Positions 1 to 9,288 of a stretch of 64,000 nt of DNA are shown here, piece after piece. The translations under genes and the position numbers were made by a program. The stretch comes from Dendrolimus kikuchii (taxonomy: Eukaryota; Arthropoda; Insecta; Lepidoptera; Lasiocampidae), in NCBI GenBank assembly GCA_019925095.2, contig CM034407.1:5727210-5791209 (forward strand), written 5' to 3'. The notes below the pieces were generated by a model that was given only the letters and a program-made list of their open reading frames with translations, did not search any database and had not been told where the DNA came from. Position 1 is the first letter of the stretch. Every line of letters starts with the position of its first letter.

Positions 1-157
1 GGGATCGGGTGCTAGATTTTTTTTTTAGGGCAGGGCAACTTCTTTGCGGGAGGGATCACTAGTATCCAATAAACACGACAGTCCTCTGATGTTGGCACTC
101 ATGCAGAGGATCTAGCCAATACCATTATAACGTGCCTGTGAAAGACGATTCTGATTA
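1..157. other. Unassigned left edge
   Basis: There is no convincing frame. A T-run followed by a GC-richer block (about 20-60) loosely resembles the start of the unassigned block at 58,030, so this could be the end of an unknown repeat. This is a weak visual similarity only. Confidence 0.3.
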
Positions 158-300
158 TAGAATAGAATAGAATATCCTTTATTGCACACAATGTTACAAA
201 ATCAATTTATACTTACAATCGTAATGATAAGTAACATTTGGATGAATAGAGGCTCGGTATGAATGGGGGTAGGTATGCAATATATATAATATACTAATAT
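158..300 (-). mobile_element. LINE-I 3' end fragment
   Basis: Read on the minus strand, this ends in TGCAATAAAGGATATTC followed by a short TATTC-type simple repeat, the same 3' terminus seen at 2,755-3,150 and 59,409-59,960. It is only the terminal non-coding piece of a non-LTR element, without the stem-loop core. A Rep-A copy follows within 60 bases. Confidence 0.55.
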
Positions 301-358
301 ATACGTAAATACAAAAGGAAAATTTTACATAATTTACAATATAAACATACATATAATA

Positions 359-569
359 ACCCCTGGTCTAAAGAATGTCGCCATAACAACCTTGAGTTGT
401 GTTCCGGCATTAGTGACCAGGTTCCAGTCTCCCTTAAGAGGACAGAAGCGCATTTGTAGCATTTTTGGTGTTGCAAATATCCTTAGGCGATAGTAACCGC
501 TTTCCATCAAGTGCGCCGTCTGCCTGCAAATAATCTGCAGAAATCCTTCAATAAAAAAAAAAAAAAAAA
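359..569 (+). mobile_element. Rep-A copy 1 (5'-truncated, poly-A tail)
   Basis: This is a copy of the commonest repeat in the window. It runs from CCCCTGGTCT to a CAATAAA motif and a 17-base A-run. It begins at the 3' strand of the predicted 5' hairpin of the family, so it lacks the first third. It is diverged (ATTTTTGGTG instead of ACCTTTGGTG). Short open frames on either strand are the usual Rep-A frames and not genes. Confidence 0.85.
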
Positions 570-937
570 CCATATTTATCTAAATGTACAAGTCGTGTGT
601 CGTCAAATAACACCATTCCAAGCATATAACTAAACAACATTATTATTCAGTATAATTATATACGTAACATTATTTAAGCGATTTAATTTTTTTTTAATTT
701 ACATTCTAATAGCAGACTTTGGGCCCAAATTGAAAATCACTAGCTTCATATTAAACACGAGAAAAGCGGAAAATGACATTTAAATTAAATTCCTAAAAGG
801 TTGAAATATCTCAAGTTAAGGACTCTTCCCATTATTCCAAAAGACACTTAACATCACTTTACCTTTTCTTCAATAACGTTCTGATAACCAGATTTGTTTA
901 AAAAATATTTGTAATCTGGAATTTAAAACATAATGAT
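570..937. other. AT-rich spacer, nothing recognised
   Basis: Low-complexity AT-rich DNA without a long frame, repeat or RNA motif that I can identify. Confidence 0.5.
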
Positions 938-986
938 GAATGAATGTTCTTTATTGCATATACAGATGAAATGAAAATGAAATTTT
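938..986 (-). mobile_element. LINE-K tail fragment
   Basis: The minus strand reads GCAATAAAGAACATTCATTC, matching the (ATTC)n-tailed end at 43,487-43,520. Only the terminal piece is present, and Rep-A copy 2 is joined to it. Confidence 0.5.
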
Positions 987-1230
987 GCCAGGTGGTAGGG
1001 CATTTGTCCGACTGGATGGCTACCACCCCTTGTCTAAAGTATGTCGCCGTAACAACCTTCAGTTGTGTTCCGGCATTAGTGACCAGGTTCCAGTTTCCCT
1101 TAAGAGAGCAGCAGCGCATTTGTAGCAACTTTGCTGTTGCAAATGTCCATAGGCGATGGTAACCGCTTTCCATCAAGTGGGCCGTCTGCCTGTCTGCTGA
1201 TCTCCTGCAATAAAAAATAAAAATAAAAAT
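987..1230 (+). mobile_element. Rep-A copy 2 (short class)
   Basis: It starts exactly at GCCAGGTGGTAGGGC, the 5' boundary shared by six copies, and runs to CTCCTGCAATAAAAAATAAAAA. It includes the hairpin CCAGGTGGTAG..CTACCACCCCTGG. Open frames on both strands are shared with other copies and are not evidence of a gene. Confidence 0.88.
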
Positions 1231-1247
1231 CAAATCATATATATACA

Positions 1248-1698
1248 ACTAGCTGTACCCGGCAGACGCTATTCCGGCCCTTAAATAATAAAAATCTAGA
1301 ACCCGATTGCAGCACCGGTTTCGTTCTCATCCCTGCTCCGTGTTGTTTACGGGATGAGAAGTGATACCGGTAGACGGCTGGCGGGAATAACTGATCAATT
1401 ATCAACTTCCGAGAGTAGAAAATGATTAAAGTACTAATATCGATATTGAAAAATAGGGGTTGGTGGTAGAAAAGTGAAAATTTAAGGTTGTATGTATTTT
1501 TTAATGCCGAATCGTAAAAAAAATATGTAATTTTGACAAAAAAAAATATTTAGGAGTGGGTCACCCTTATCATTTAGGGGTATAAAAAATAGATGTTGGC
1601 CGATTCTCAGACCTACCCGATATGCACACAAAATTTCATACAAATCGGTTCAGCCGTTTCGGAGGAGTTTGGTAACTAACACAGCGACACGAGAATTT

Positions 1699-1736
<38 letters not shown>

Positions 1737-1947
1737 ACTTCACGCCAGATCCCTTGCGGGGTAGGCACGAATAACAGAGCGCCATTCAGGCTTATTTTTA
1801 CACACCTCACTTGCTTCTTTGCCATTCATAACTCTTGTCATGCACGCTCGTCTGTTCTTAAGGCTCCTGACATCACCTGCTAGTACACGATCAATTTGAT
1901 CATGGAAGGTGTGTCGTGGCCTTCCACGAGAATTTTATATATTAGAC
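1248..1947 (+). mobile_element. Rep-C copy 1, split by LINE-B
   Basis: It begins ACTAGCTGTACCCGGCAGACG and contains the family landmarks AATCTAGAACCCGAT, CAAATCGGTTCAGCCGTTTC and GACACGAGAATTTTATA. The end is interrupted by LINE-B copy 1 (1,703-1,924) and resumes at 1,925-1,947. The 15-base string CACGAGAATTTTATA at 1,688-1,702 recurs at 1,925-1,939, consistent with a target-site duplication. This is a common lepidopteran type of short retroposon with an ACTAGCTGT..CCCGGCAGACG head. Confidence 0.8.
1703..1924 (-). mobile_element. LINE-B copy 1, 3' end of RT frame, nested in Rep-C
   Basis: Minus-strand sequence encodes the last residues of a non-LTR reverse-transcriptase frame (..RRACMTRV.N.KEAS..CKNKPEW..V..YPAR.LA type; here decayed). 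It ends in CGTGAAGTTATGTG and a (TG)n run (1,703-1,733) in place of the (TGTA)n tail of its relatives. It is flanked by the 15-bp duplication noted for Rep-C copy 1, so B is younger than C. Confidence 0.8.
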
Positions 1948-2005
1948 GATAGGAGGGGGTCTTGTCACCACCGGCGATGTCTTCCAGACCACCTTCACAC
2001 TTATT
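1948..2005 (-). mobile_element. LINE-K fragment
   Basis: The minus strand contains GGAAGACATCGCCGGTGGTG and ACAAGACCCCCTCCTATCGT, matching 43,425-43,470. This is a piece of a non-LTR element 3' UTR. Confidence 0.5.
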
Positions 2006-2355
2006 ATAACTAATTTAAATATAGGTATATAATATTATCTATCATAGATTATTAAAAGAAGATTTTAATGTCAAATTTCAAATTATTTAACGCATGTTGT
2101 TATTCTTACCCTACATATTTTATATATCTTTAATTATTATATAACTTTTGTTAACTATAATATTTTAGTAATTGAATTATCTATTATTATTGTTCAAAAA
2201 ATGCTGCATCGAATACAAAGTCCCATCCGTTAAGTATGTAAATAACTTATATTTATATGTCTCAAATTCGCGGCATGTCTTTATGTCTAATGGCAATTTA
2301 TTATTTATTTTTATGGACATCATAAATATGCTACTTGCAAATAAAGTTGTTGTGC
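2006..2355. other. AT-rich spacer
   Basis: No gene or repeat could be assigned. The short frames present have no recognisable composition or motifs. Confidence 0.4.
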
Positions 2356-2369
2356 ACCTTTTGTTACAT

Positions 2370-2562
2370 ACATACATACATAACTTCACGCCAATTCCCT
2401 TGCGGGGTAGGCATGAACGACAGAGTGCCATTCAGGCTTTTTCTTACACACCTCACTTGCTTCTTTGACATTCATAGCTCTTGTCATGCACGCTCGTCTG
2501 TTCTTAAGGCTCCTGACATTACCTTCTGCTAGTACACGATCAATTTGTCGTGGCCTTCCACG
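2370..2562 (-). mobile_element. LINE-B copy 2 (3' end)
   Basis: 5'-truncated copy of the LINE-B C-terminal coding end with a (TGTA)n tail. A 14-bp flanking repeat is present: accttttgttacat at 2,356-2,369 and accttttattacat at 2,563-2,576, one mismatch. The string GATCATGGAAGGTG found in other copies is missing, so the frame is broken. Confidence 0.82.
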
Positions 2563-2754
2563 ACCTTTTATTACATTTTAATACTTCTTCTTAATACCGA
2601 TAACATGCTAAATTAAATAAATTTGATTAAAAAGTACAGTCAAAAGAAAACGACGGAATCCAAAGAAGTTTAATACTCAAGTTTAAGTGTATGGAATTCA
2701 CTTTAGTCGATTCAATCAAATAAAAGCACAGAAATAATCCTTCTATTATTAGCT

Positions 2755-3150
2755 TAATATTTCTTTAGTGAAATCAAACTTATTACAAAAAGGTAATAAA
2801 AAGGAATGCGATATAGCTAAAAATGTCGAAAAATTAATAAACGATTTACTTTCTAACAAATATTTCCTGGTAGACGTATCTTCATATATATCTATTATTG
2901 TATATGTATATATGTATGTATTTGTATATTTATTTCTTAAACTAGTTTGAGTATTTATGTATCTATTGCCTATTTCCTGCACCACCTATATCGCCTGATT
3001 CATTTTTTTTCTTTTAGGTTTCTTGTAACAGATCGCTTTGAGCGATAAGGCCGCCTATTGTATTGCCTAGAAAATATTGTAAATATGGTCTGTTTTTGTA
3101 ATTGTATATCTTGGTGTGCAATAAAGTGTTATCTCTCTCTCTCTCTCATT
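2755..3150 (+). mobile_element. LINE-I 3' end with C-terminal coding remnant
   Basis: The frame 2,768-2,950 contains KNVEKLINDLLSNKYFLVD, which resembles the final segment of non-LTR reverse transcriptases before the stop. It is followed by a 3' UTR with the stem-loop ATCGCT-ttg-AGCGAT (3,032-3,046), GGCCGCCTATTG and the terminus GTGTGCAATAAAGTG plus a CT run. It is the best-preserved plus-strand example of the LINE-I end. The 5' part is absent. Confidence 0.7.
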
Positions 3151-3439
3151 ATTTTTAGTATTCAGGTACACAGGTTGAATAAAACCAATTACAACTTTTT
3201 TATTTTTTATTTCAGCACTCATAACCCCTTGCATGTGTTAATAAAGCGACAATTACAACAATTAAATAGCTGTTAATTTTAAACTAATTACTAGTCCTGA
3301 TAATGACATTGATATCGTTAATTGTCTATAAACTGGTGTAATAGTTGACTGAGACTTAAGAGAAGAAGAAATAAGTTCAGAAGAACTCGCAAAAGATATA
3401 TATCGTTATATAGAAACATATATATCGTCTTCGTCAAGA
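3151..3439. other. Unassigned
   Basis: CT microsatellite at the left end, then AT-rich DNA with no recognisable feature. Confidence 0.4.
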
Positions 3440-3562
3440 CCTACCTACATGGTTGATAGACGTCTCACGCGCCCAAACACTAGCATGTATCTTGAGTAAC
3501 GCATAAGCGTTGCCATACAACGTGGTAATGCGGCTAGCGTTTCGGGAACGTTCCCGACTGAC
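3440..3562 (+). pseudogene. Retroelement C-terminal domain (V) fragment
   Basis: Plus-strand translation reads VDRRLTRP..MYLE-stop-RISVAIQRGNAAS followed by GTFPTDG. The RIS(V/I)AIQRGNAAS segment is the hallmark of the domain found at 6,595, 21,416, 43,311 and 48,985. It has an internal stop and is cut at its right end by Rep-A copy 3. It is a dead fragment of an invertebrate retroelement polyprotein. Confidence 0.72.
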
Positions 3563-3564
3563 GG

Positions 3565-3804
3565 TTTTTTTTTTTTTAATTGCAGGAGATCAGCAGACAG
3601 GCAGACGATCCACTTGATGGAAAGCGGTTACCATCGCCTATGGACATTTGCAACACCAAAGTTGCTACAAATGCGTTGCTGCTCTCTTTAAGGGAGACTG
3701 GAACCTGGTCACTAATGCCGGAACACAACTCATGGTTGTTATGGCGACATACTTTAGACCAGGGGTGATAGCCATCCAGTCGGGCAAATGCCCTACCCCC
3801 TGGC
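3565..3804 (-). mobile_element. Rep-A copy 3 (short class)
   Basis: Poly-T (poly-A on the sense strand) and ATTGCAGGAG at the left, ending at the short-class boundary CCCCCTGGC. It is inserted directly beside or inside the V-domain fragment ending at 3,562. Confidence 0.87.
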
Positions 3805-4010
3805 AAAGGAAACCAGGAAATATTTGTTAGAAATTATTTGGGGCCCGTTTAACATTTGTAATTTTCTTGTTTGTAAATTAAGCTCCCGGCACGGATATGG
3901 AGCGATCGACGGAATAGTAGAAATCGCTTTATACATTGAACGTAGCCAATGTGATGCTATTTATCGATATATCGAGAATATTATAATATTTATTTTATTA
4001 TTTTTTTGAT
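3805..4010. other. Unassigned
   Basis: No feature recognised. The right end (3,996-4,008) is the left target duplication of LINE-B copy 3. Confidence 0.4.
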
Positions 4011-4161
4011 CTCAGGAGCCTTACGAACAGACGAGCGTGCATGACAAGAGCTATGAATGTCAAAGAAGCAAGTGAGGTGTGTAAGAATAAGCCTGAATGG
4101 CGCTCTGTTGTTCGTGCCTACCCCGCAAGGGAACTGGCGTGGAGTTGTGTATGTATGTATG
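4011..4161 (+). mobile_element. LINE-B copy 3 (last about 45 codons plus tail)
   Basis: The plus strand encodes ..CMTRAMNVKEASEVCKNK followed by PEWRSVVRAYPARELAW, the extreme C-terminus of the LINE-B reverse transcriptase, then (TGTA)n. Flanks tattatttttttg (3,996-4,008) and tattatatttttg (4,162-4,174) differ by one base, as expected for an old target duplication. Confidence 0.82.
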
Positions 4162-4174
4162 TATTATATTTTTG

Positions 4175-4558
4175 TCCCTTTACTCGAAAAAGAACCGCAA
4201 TATCACTGTCCGTAGGCCAAGGTGACCGCTCAAGAATCGTGCCGGGAGTTATACATATTATTAGTATAGGTACAGTGTAAATGTGAATTTTAATATGTAA
4301 TAAAGATTCTAAAATTATAGAAAAATAAATTAACTTACCTGTTATAGAGTTAACAGCTTCATAACACACCGCGGAAGTTCAAGAATACTACGTCCATGTA
4401 CGAGGTTGAAAGCGTGGTAGTACGTAACCGCGGCTGGCCCAAAGGGACACTGGACGGACAATAATGTAAGTGTACACTGCGTTAATCGAATTTTCAAAGA
4501 GGGCTGGTCGAGTGACGTGTTGCACTTATATCGATGGATTAGCAATTGTTTATTAATC
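4175..4558. other. Unassigned
   Basis: A GC-richer block at 4,370-4,520 sits in AT-rich DNA. Minus-strand frame 4,342-4,545 (67 codons) has no recognisable motif. I cannot say whether it is host sequence. Confidence 0.4.
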
Positions 4559-4788
4559 TTATACTAATATATAAAGCTGAAGAGTTTCTTTGTTTGATTG
4601 AACGCGCTAATCTCAGGAACTACTGGTGTGATTTGAAAAATTCTTTCAGTGTTAGATAGCCCATTTATCGAGGAAGGCTATAGGTTTAATATCATTACGC
4701 TAATACCAATAGGAGCGGAGCACCAATGAAGAATGTTTCAAAATTAGGGGGTTTTGAAAACAAATTCCACGCGGACGACGTCGCACGA
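4559..4788 (+). mobile_element. Rep-D copy 1
   Basis: Family landmarks are ATATAAAGCTGAAGAGTTT, AACGCGCTAATCTCAGGAAC, ATCGAGGAAGGCTATAGG, GGAGCGGAGCACCAATG and TTCCACGCGGACGACGTCGC. The terminal GGGCACAGCTAGT-like end is missing because Rep-A copy 4 begins just after. Confidence 0.8.
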
Positions 4789-4794
4789 ATTATA

Positions 4795-5098
4795 TTTTTT
4801 TTTTTATTGCAGGAGACAGACGGCCCACTTGATGGAAAGCGGTTACCATCGCCTATGGACATTTGCAACAGCAAAGTTACTACAAATGCGCTGCTGCTCT
4901 CTTAAGGGAAACTGGAACCTGGTCACTATTGCCGAAACACGCCTCAAGGTTGTTATGGCGACATACTCTAGACCAGGGGTGGTAGCCATCCAGTTGGGCA
5001 AATGCCCTACCACCTGGCTGTAGGTTGTTAAGTCACTTCTTACGACAGGCCGCCCGGCCGCAGGAAATTGTATTCTTTCTCCGTTCCTGCACGGATAG
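4795..5098 (-). mobile_element. Rep-A copy 4 (long class)
   Basis: Near full length. The left end is poly-T plus ATTGCAGGAG, and the right end is GTTCCTGCACGGATAG. It contains the long-class head (CGGCCGCAGGAAATTGTATTC on this strand) that short copies lack, and abuts Rep-D copy 1. Confidence 0.88.
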
Positions 5099-5510
5099 AG
5101 AAATCGAGTCACTAACGCATCAGAACATTACTAATTGATTCATCATTGAGCAATCAAAAGTAAAATAAATGCTTGGAAAGGGTATAAGTGCAGAAAACAA
5201 AGATATCATCGTAAGAAACTCTAAGCAACCACGTTTTATTCCAATTTCGTTCCTTAAAATTCTTTCTGAATGAGTTATCTAAACTTTGTTATAAATGTCG
5301 CGTTGGAAGTTGCTCATTAAAATCTTGACATTGATGAAGTTTGGGTTCAAGAGTAAAATTATTTGTATAGCTGCTGTGTTTATTAAATTAGATGAGCAAA
5401 AAAGGGTTTATTTAACCCTCAACACCATATTTGTCTTAAATGAAAATGTATAAATTAGGTACGTTAGATGAATATTAAACAGTTCGTAGTAGTTAGAATT
5501 ATATAAGATT
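5099..5510. other. Unassigned
   Basis: AT-rich, no long frame or repeat recognised. Confidence 0.4.
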
Positions 5511-5928
5511 ACTAGATGACCTGGCAAACTTCGTACCGCCTCAGAATCAATAAATAAAAAAACGTCGATTTCTGAACGGCGGGACGAACATCAAACGTTT
5601 GACATTCAAAACCAACAAAATGAAAGAAAAGCTTCCATTTAAATTTAATTTGATTTCTGAACGACTTTTAAATTTAATGGATTTCTAAACGACGGGACGA
5701 ACATCAAATGTTTGACAGGTAGGAATAGTTTGTAAGGGAAAGCGAAATTGTTATTTTTACTATATTCCAAGTTTTTTTTTTTGATATTTACTCACCTTTT
5801 AAACCTTCCCTGGTCTTCCACAAATAATTCAAAACCAAAATTAGCCAAATCAGTCCAGCCGTTCTCGAGTTTTAACGAGACTAACGAACAGAAATGGATT
5901 TATATATATATATATATATATATATAGA
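5511..5928 (+). mobile_element. Rep-E copy 1
   Basis: It begins ACTAGATGACCTGGCAAAC and ends in a (TA)n run after CTCGAGTTTTAACGAGACTAA. An inverted relative lies at 24,971-25,411. It contains a repeated internal block built on GGGACGAACATCAAA.GTTTG. The end motif (TCAGTCCAGCCGTTCTCGAG) is the kind seen in lepidopteran ACTAG-headed retroposons. Confidence 0.75.
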
Positions 5929-6174
5929 TTGTGAGAAATTTAAACTCGAAGGCACTAGTAAGATTTTGATTTTATGACTAAAGTAAATTAAGAATAAAAG
6001 TAATAAATTATCGACACTATAAAATTCATTAGCGCATCCCTAAACAACGTTAATGTCATTAATGTAAATCTATAGCTCGTCAGTATACTGTCGATATGTT
6101 TAAACTGTGTCCGTACTGTATACATACCTACTTCTTCAATAGAGGTAGATACAATTTGTAGTCTGGCATGAGAT
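5929..6174. other. Unassigned spacer
   Basis: AT-rich, no feature recognised. Confidence 0.4.
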
Positions 6175-6405
6175 TAATTGACATTATTTGAAAATAATAG
6201 AAGTGCCCGACATATTAATAAGAATAAAATTTGTATGCCTCCGCATACCACTGCTTTATATGATAAAAGCGTGTTTGGGTTGGCACCAAGAATATATAAT
6301 AAGCTACTATGTAATATAATGCAAGAAAATAATATTAATATGTTTAAACAAAAATTATTTGAGTGGTTGACAAAAAATCCCATTATAGCCTCCAAGAATA
6401 TTTAA
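6175..6405 (+). pseudogene. Non-LTR retrotransposon RT, C-terminal end
   Basis: The frame reads ..RSARHINKNKICMPPHT.. and SVFGLAPRIYNKL, then NINMFKQKLFEWL and a stop. The order R-x-basic..MP..T..Y..S.FGLAPRIYNKLP..F...L is typical of the C-terminus of jockey/CR1-group reverse transcriptases. Nothing upstream encodes the RT palm, so this is a 5'-truncated copy. The frame itself is open for 75 codons. It could equally belong to a related clade. Confidence 0.7.
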
Positions 6406-6594
6406 ATGAGAGGTAATCAACATATCTGGTCAATTGATAATTTAATTTATTTCTATTAATAAAAGTATAATTAAATGCTATAAATAAACTAAGTCTAACA
6501 TCTATGAACAAAAACTAAAATATCCTATAAATAAACCTAACTTAAAAATATATATACAATACTAAAAAAAACTAAAATTAAAATAAAACCTATA
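6406..6594 (-). other. AT-rich 3' UTR-like tract of the V element
   Basis: The minus strand runs from the stop codon of the V-domain frame into A/T-rich DNA containing TTTTTAAGTTAGG, a string similar to the 3' side of the V copy at 21,285-21,415. It is therefore likely part of that element. Confidence 0.5.
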
Positions 6595-7495
6595 TTAAAG
6601 CCCGTCCAGCCCCACCAGATCACTGTCGCTGGGCATTGTACCTTGAAGGCTGGCAGCATTACCTCGCTGGATACAGAGGCTAATCCTTTGAGCGAGGTAA
6701 GCTCCAGCCTTCCGGTATCCTGTTTTGTCGACTAGGCGTTTTTTAATTTTTTGAAATAACTTGTGGGCACTTGGGCCCAAAGTCTCCATCCCAAACGGCT
6801 CAAATATGTAACCTGTTCCAAGGGTTACATATTTGAGCCGTTTGAGGTTTTCGGCAGAAGTGGCAGTGCGACCGGCCCCAACTTTGGACTCCTGGAGATG
6901 AGAAGGCGCCAGTGTGTCGACACAGGTAACGTCCCACACAAGTGGCCTTCCCAAGCTCCAGGGAATTAAAATCATACCGTCGGGCCTCTTGCCATCGTCG
7001 CGGAACAGGCCGTTCGGTTCGAGAACGGCTGGCACGTCGGTGTTGACAAGAGCCCGACGTATTATATCGTTGAGGCCGGCATGTCGCGGAATTCTGCCTG
7101 CGCTTCTGCCACACGATGGTGGCCAAGCCGGTCGACAGCTCGGCCGCAGTAATAGTTGTGTGGTTCACAGCAATTTGCCCCAAGACGAAGGCAGATTGCT
7201 GACCCGAATGTGGCTGCATCCATTAGCGTTCCTATAGAAGGTGACGGTAGGGCCTGCGACCAAAGTCCTGATTCCCATACAGAGGTAGCTAAAAGACGGG
7301 CTCGATCTGCAGAACTAATCGACGTTTCCAATAGTTTTTTACGTGACAGTTCACAGATCGGCCCGTCCCAGGACCTCTGTATAGAGGGGACAATGGGCAG
7401 ACTGGTACCCGGACAAACCACCAGCCAAGCATTCCTGGCTTCAGTTGATAGTGATGGCTCCAAGTCGGCATGAAGTATTTCTTGATCTATTTTTT
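6595..7495 (-). pseudogene. Retroelement polyprotein C-terminal (V) domain, frameshifted
   Basis: This is the longest copy of the V domain. The upstream part (7,463 to about 7,090) reads EILHADLEPSLSTEA, SWDGPICE, SALPSPSIGTLMDAA and ICLRLGANCCEPH..CGRAVDRLGHH. A small deletion right after GHH shifts the frame, and the protein resumes as SCGRSAGRIPRHAGLNDII then LEPNGLFRDDGKRPDG, IPWSLGRPLVWDVTCVDT, ..RISLCIQRGNAAS.. to a stop at 6,595. Cys/His spacing around CEPH..C.C..VD..GHH suggests a zinc-binding element, and RPDG..VWD.TC could be a nuclease-like core. Similar C-terminal regions occur in many invertebrate retroelement proteins, but I do not recall the clade name. It is 5'-truncated and not functional. 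Confidence 0.75.
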
Positions 7496-7607
7496 TGGTG
7501 CTATGTAATGAAGACAGGAATGCTGTAAGGGTAATTAAGAAGATATTGTTTTGTGTTGTTTAAATAAAATAAAAGATTTGTAAGTCACCAAATTAAATAT
7601 TATACAC

Positions 7608-7708
7608 AGGTAGGTTAAGTAAGTTTATATTGCGATGCTATGAAAGGCCAGCTAAGTAATAAGTTATCAGTTATATTGAATAAGACCTATGTATACACTT
7701 AGTTCGCA
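7608..7708 (+). mobile_element. LINE-J 3' end, copy 1
   Basis: GTAGGTTAAGTAAGTTTATA..GCAATAAAAATGATTTGATTTGAT, almost identical to 27,983-28,108. The (GATTT)n tail marks it as a non-LTR element terminus. Confidence 0.75.
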
Positions 7709-8061
7709 ATAAAAATGATTTGATTTGATGAGAATATAAAGAATCAATGCTAAGTAAAACATAAAAAACAACAACAAAATTGCAAGGTGCACAGACTTCA
7801 AGACGTTGTAGGTAATATTCATTTTTTGCTTTTTAGTTTCAAGTAGGTTATTGTTATTTAAAAAAAACCTTATCGCCAAAAGCTGGCAAACACGCACATA
7901 ACCCACTTGATGGAAAGTGGTGACCGTCGCCTATTGACGTTTGCAACACCAGGACCGGTGCAAACGCGTTGCCGTCGAAGAAATTTTATAACGCTCTACC
8001 TTCTTGAATTTTCAGGTGATCAGAGGGTTAACATCTAGCTCGAACAAGAGAAATTCATTAT
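7709..8061 (-). other. Spacer with a decayed Rep-A piece
   Basis: 7,901-7,977 contains CCCACTTGATGGAAAGTGGTGACC..TTGCAACACCAGG, a short diverged Rep-A segment in the same orientation as copy 5. The rest is unassigned. Confidence 0.5.
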
Positions 8062-8310
8062 TGTACAAGTTCAGTAGACATGCAGACGGCAAACCTGATG
8101 GAAAGCAGTTACTATCACCTAAGGACATTTGGACTGGCACCTGGCCACTAATGCCGGTACACAACTCAAGGTTGTTACAGTGGCATATTCAGGATCAGAG
8201 TTGGTAGCCATCCAGAAGCGCAAATACCTTACCTCCCGACTGCGGGTTGTTTTGTCGCATCTTACGGTAGGCCGCGGAAATTGTATTCTTTCTCCGTTCC
8301 TGTAGGGATA
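8062..8310 (-). mobile_element. Rep-A copy 5 (old, diverged)
   Basis: All family blocks are recognisable in order (GATGGAAAGCAGTTACTATC, ACTAATGCCGGTACACAACTC, CTTTCTCCGTTCCTG) but with many substitutions and the loss of the CTGCTGCTCTC segment. There is no clear poly-T. It is probably one of the oldest copies here. Confidence 0.75.
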
Positions 8311-8680
8311 AATTTTGAGCGCTACTTAAAAAGATACGAAATAACTAACAAACTTTTTCTCTATAGGTAATTGGTTTTATAAACGTGGCGTTCATGTGTC
8401 TATTGTTTATATGAGAGCTGTCCCAGCATGGCAGGTATTGCACACCACAAGTTAATTATACTAGCATCCAGCAGCTCTCAACGTTTACACTCTATTTAAA
8501 TAATATATGATTAAATATCGATATATTTATTTATTGGACGTATAAAATTAAGTACAAAAGTCTAAAGAATTATACTATAAGTTTGTTGAACTCTAAATTA
8601 TACGCAAATCTTCAACATACTTGTGCTTTTTCAGTATAAGTAACAATATAATTATATAAATATTTAATAAAACTTTTCAT
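8311..8680. other. Unassigned
   Basis: AT-rich, nothing recognised. Confidence 0.4.
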
Positions 8681-8986
8681 CCGTGTAGGAACGGAGAAAT
8701 AATACAATTTCCTGCGGTCGGGCGGCCTGTCGTACGAGGTGACAAAACAACCCACAGCTAGGTGCGGGTATTTGCTCGACTGCATGGCTACCACCCCTGG
8801 TCTAGAGTATGCCGCCATAATAACCTTGAGTTGTGTTCCGGCGTTAGTAACCAGGTCCCAGTCTCCCTTAAGAGAGCATCAGCGCATTTGTAGCACCTTT
8901 GGTGTTGCAAATGTCCATAGGCGATGCTAACCGCTTTCCATCAAGTGGGCCCTCTGCCTGTCTGCTGAACTCCTGTAATAAAAAAA
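8681..8986 (+). mobile_element. Rep-A copy 6 (full-length reference)
   Basis: Complete sense-orientation copy: head CCGTGTAGGAACGGAG, GGGCGGCCTGTCGTACGAGG, hairpin region, body, and CTCCTGTAATAAAAAAA at the end, about 306 bp. It shows the family order best: head, hairpin, body, poly-A. There is no Pol III A/B box that I can recognise, so calling it a SINE is provisional. Confidence 0.88.
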
Positions 8987-8997
8987 CTACATTTTAA

Positions 8998-9232
8998 CAA
9001 TGGTAATTTTTTTGATTATTATTATACCGACGTTTCGACCACTTTTCAGTGGCCGTGATCACGGTGCAGGTGTCTACAAGTTCGATTGTGAGTGTGGATT
9101 ATCATACATTGGGCAAAGAAAGAGGAGCGTAAAAACACGAGTAAAAGAACACATTGCTGAGATGAAACACATTTACACCCAAGATGTCCTTACCACACAA
9201 ATTATCACTTACGCCTTTGAGCCCTTTTGACT
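8998..9232 (+). pseudogene. Penelope-like element remnant with GIY-YIG nuclease domain
   Basis: The frame reads GAGVYKFDCECGLSYIGQ..SVKTRVKEHIAEM. GVY..YIG followed by R..EH matches the GIY-YIG endonuclease module that lies C-terminal to the RT in Penelope-like elements. Immediately upstream (9,030-9,068) is CCGACGTTTCGACCACTTTT followed by CAGTGGCCGTGATCACGG, a hairpin-forming string typical of the terminal repeats of these elements. The join of terminal-repeat sequence to the nuclease frame means the RT is deleted. Only about 55 nuclease codons remain. Confidence 0.78.
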
Positions 9233-9258
9233 TATATTTTTTGACGCTCCTTTTATAA

Positions 9259-9288
9259 GTAGGGGAGACCGGGGACAAAAGTAACAGT
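9259..9288 (+). repeat. Left terminal inverted repeat
   Basis: 30 bp, pairs without mismatch to 10,162-10,191. Confidence 0.9.

Noticed and set aside
6763..7473. Plus-strand frames over the V-domain pseudogene
   Set aside because: Antisense of a frameshifted retroelement coding region.
9030..9068. Active hammerhead ribozyme
   Set aside because: The reverse complement has CTGAAAA where CTGANGA is needed and too little sequence for stem II; kept only as a question in the findings.
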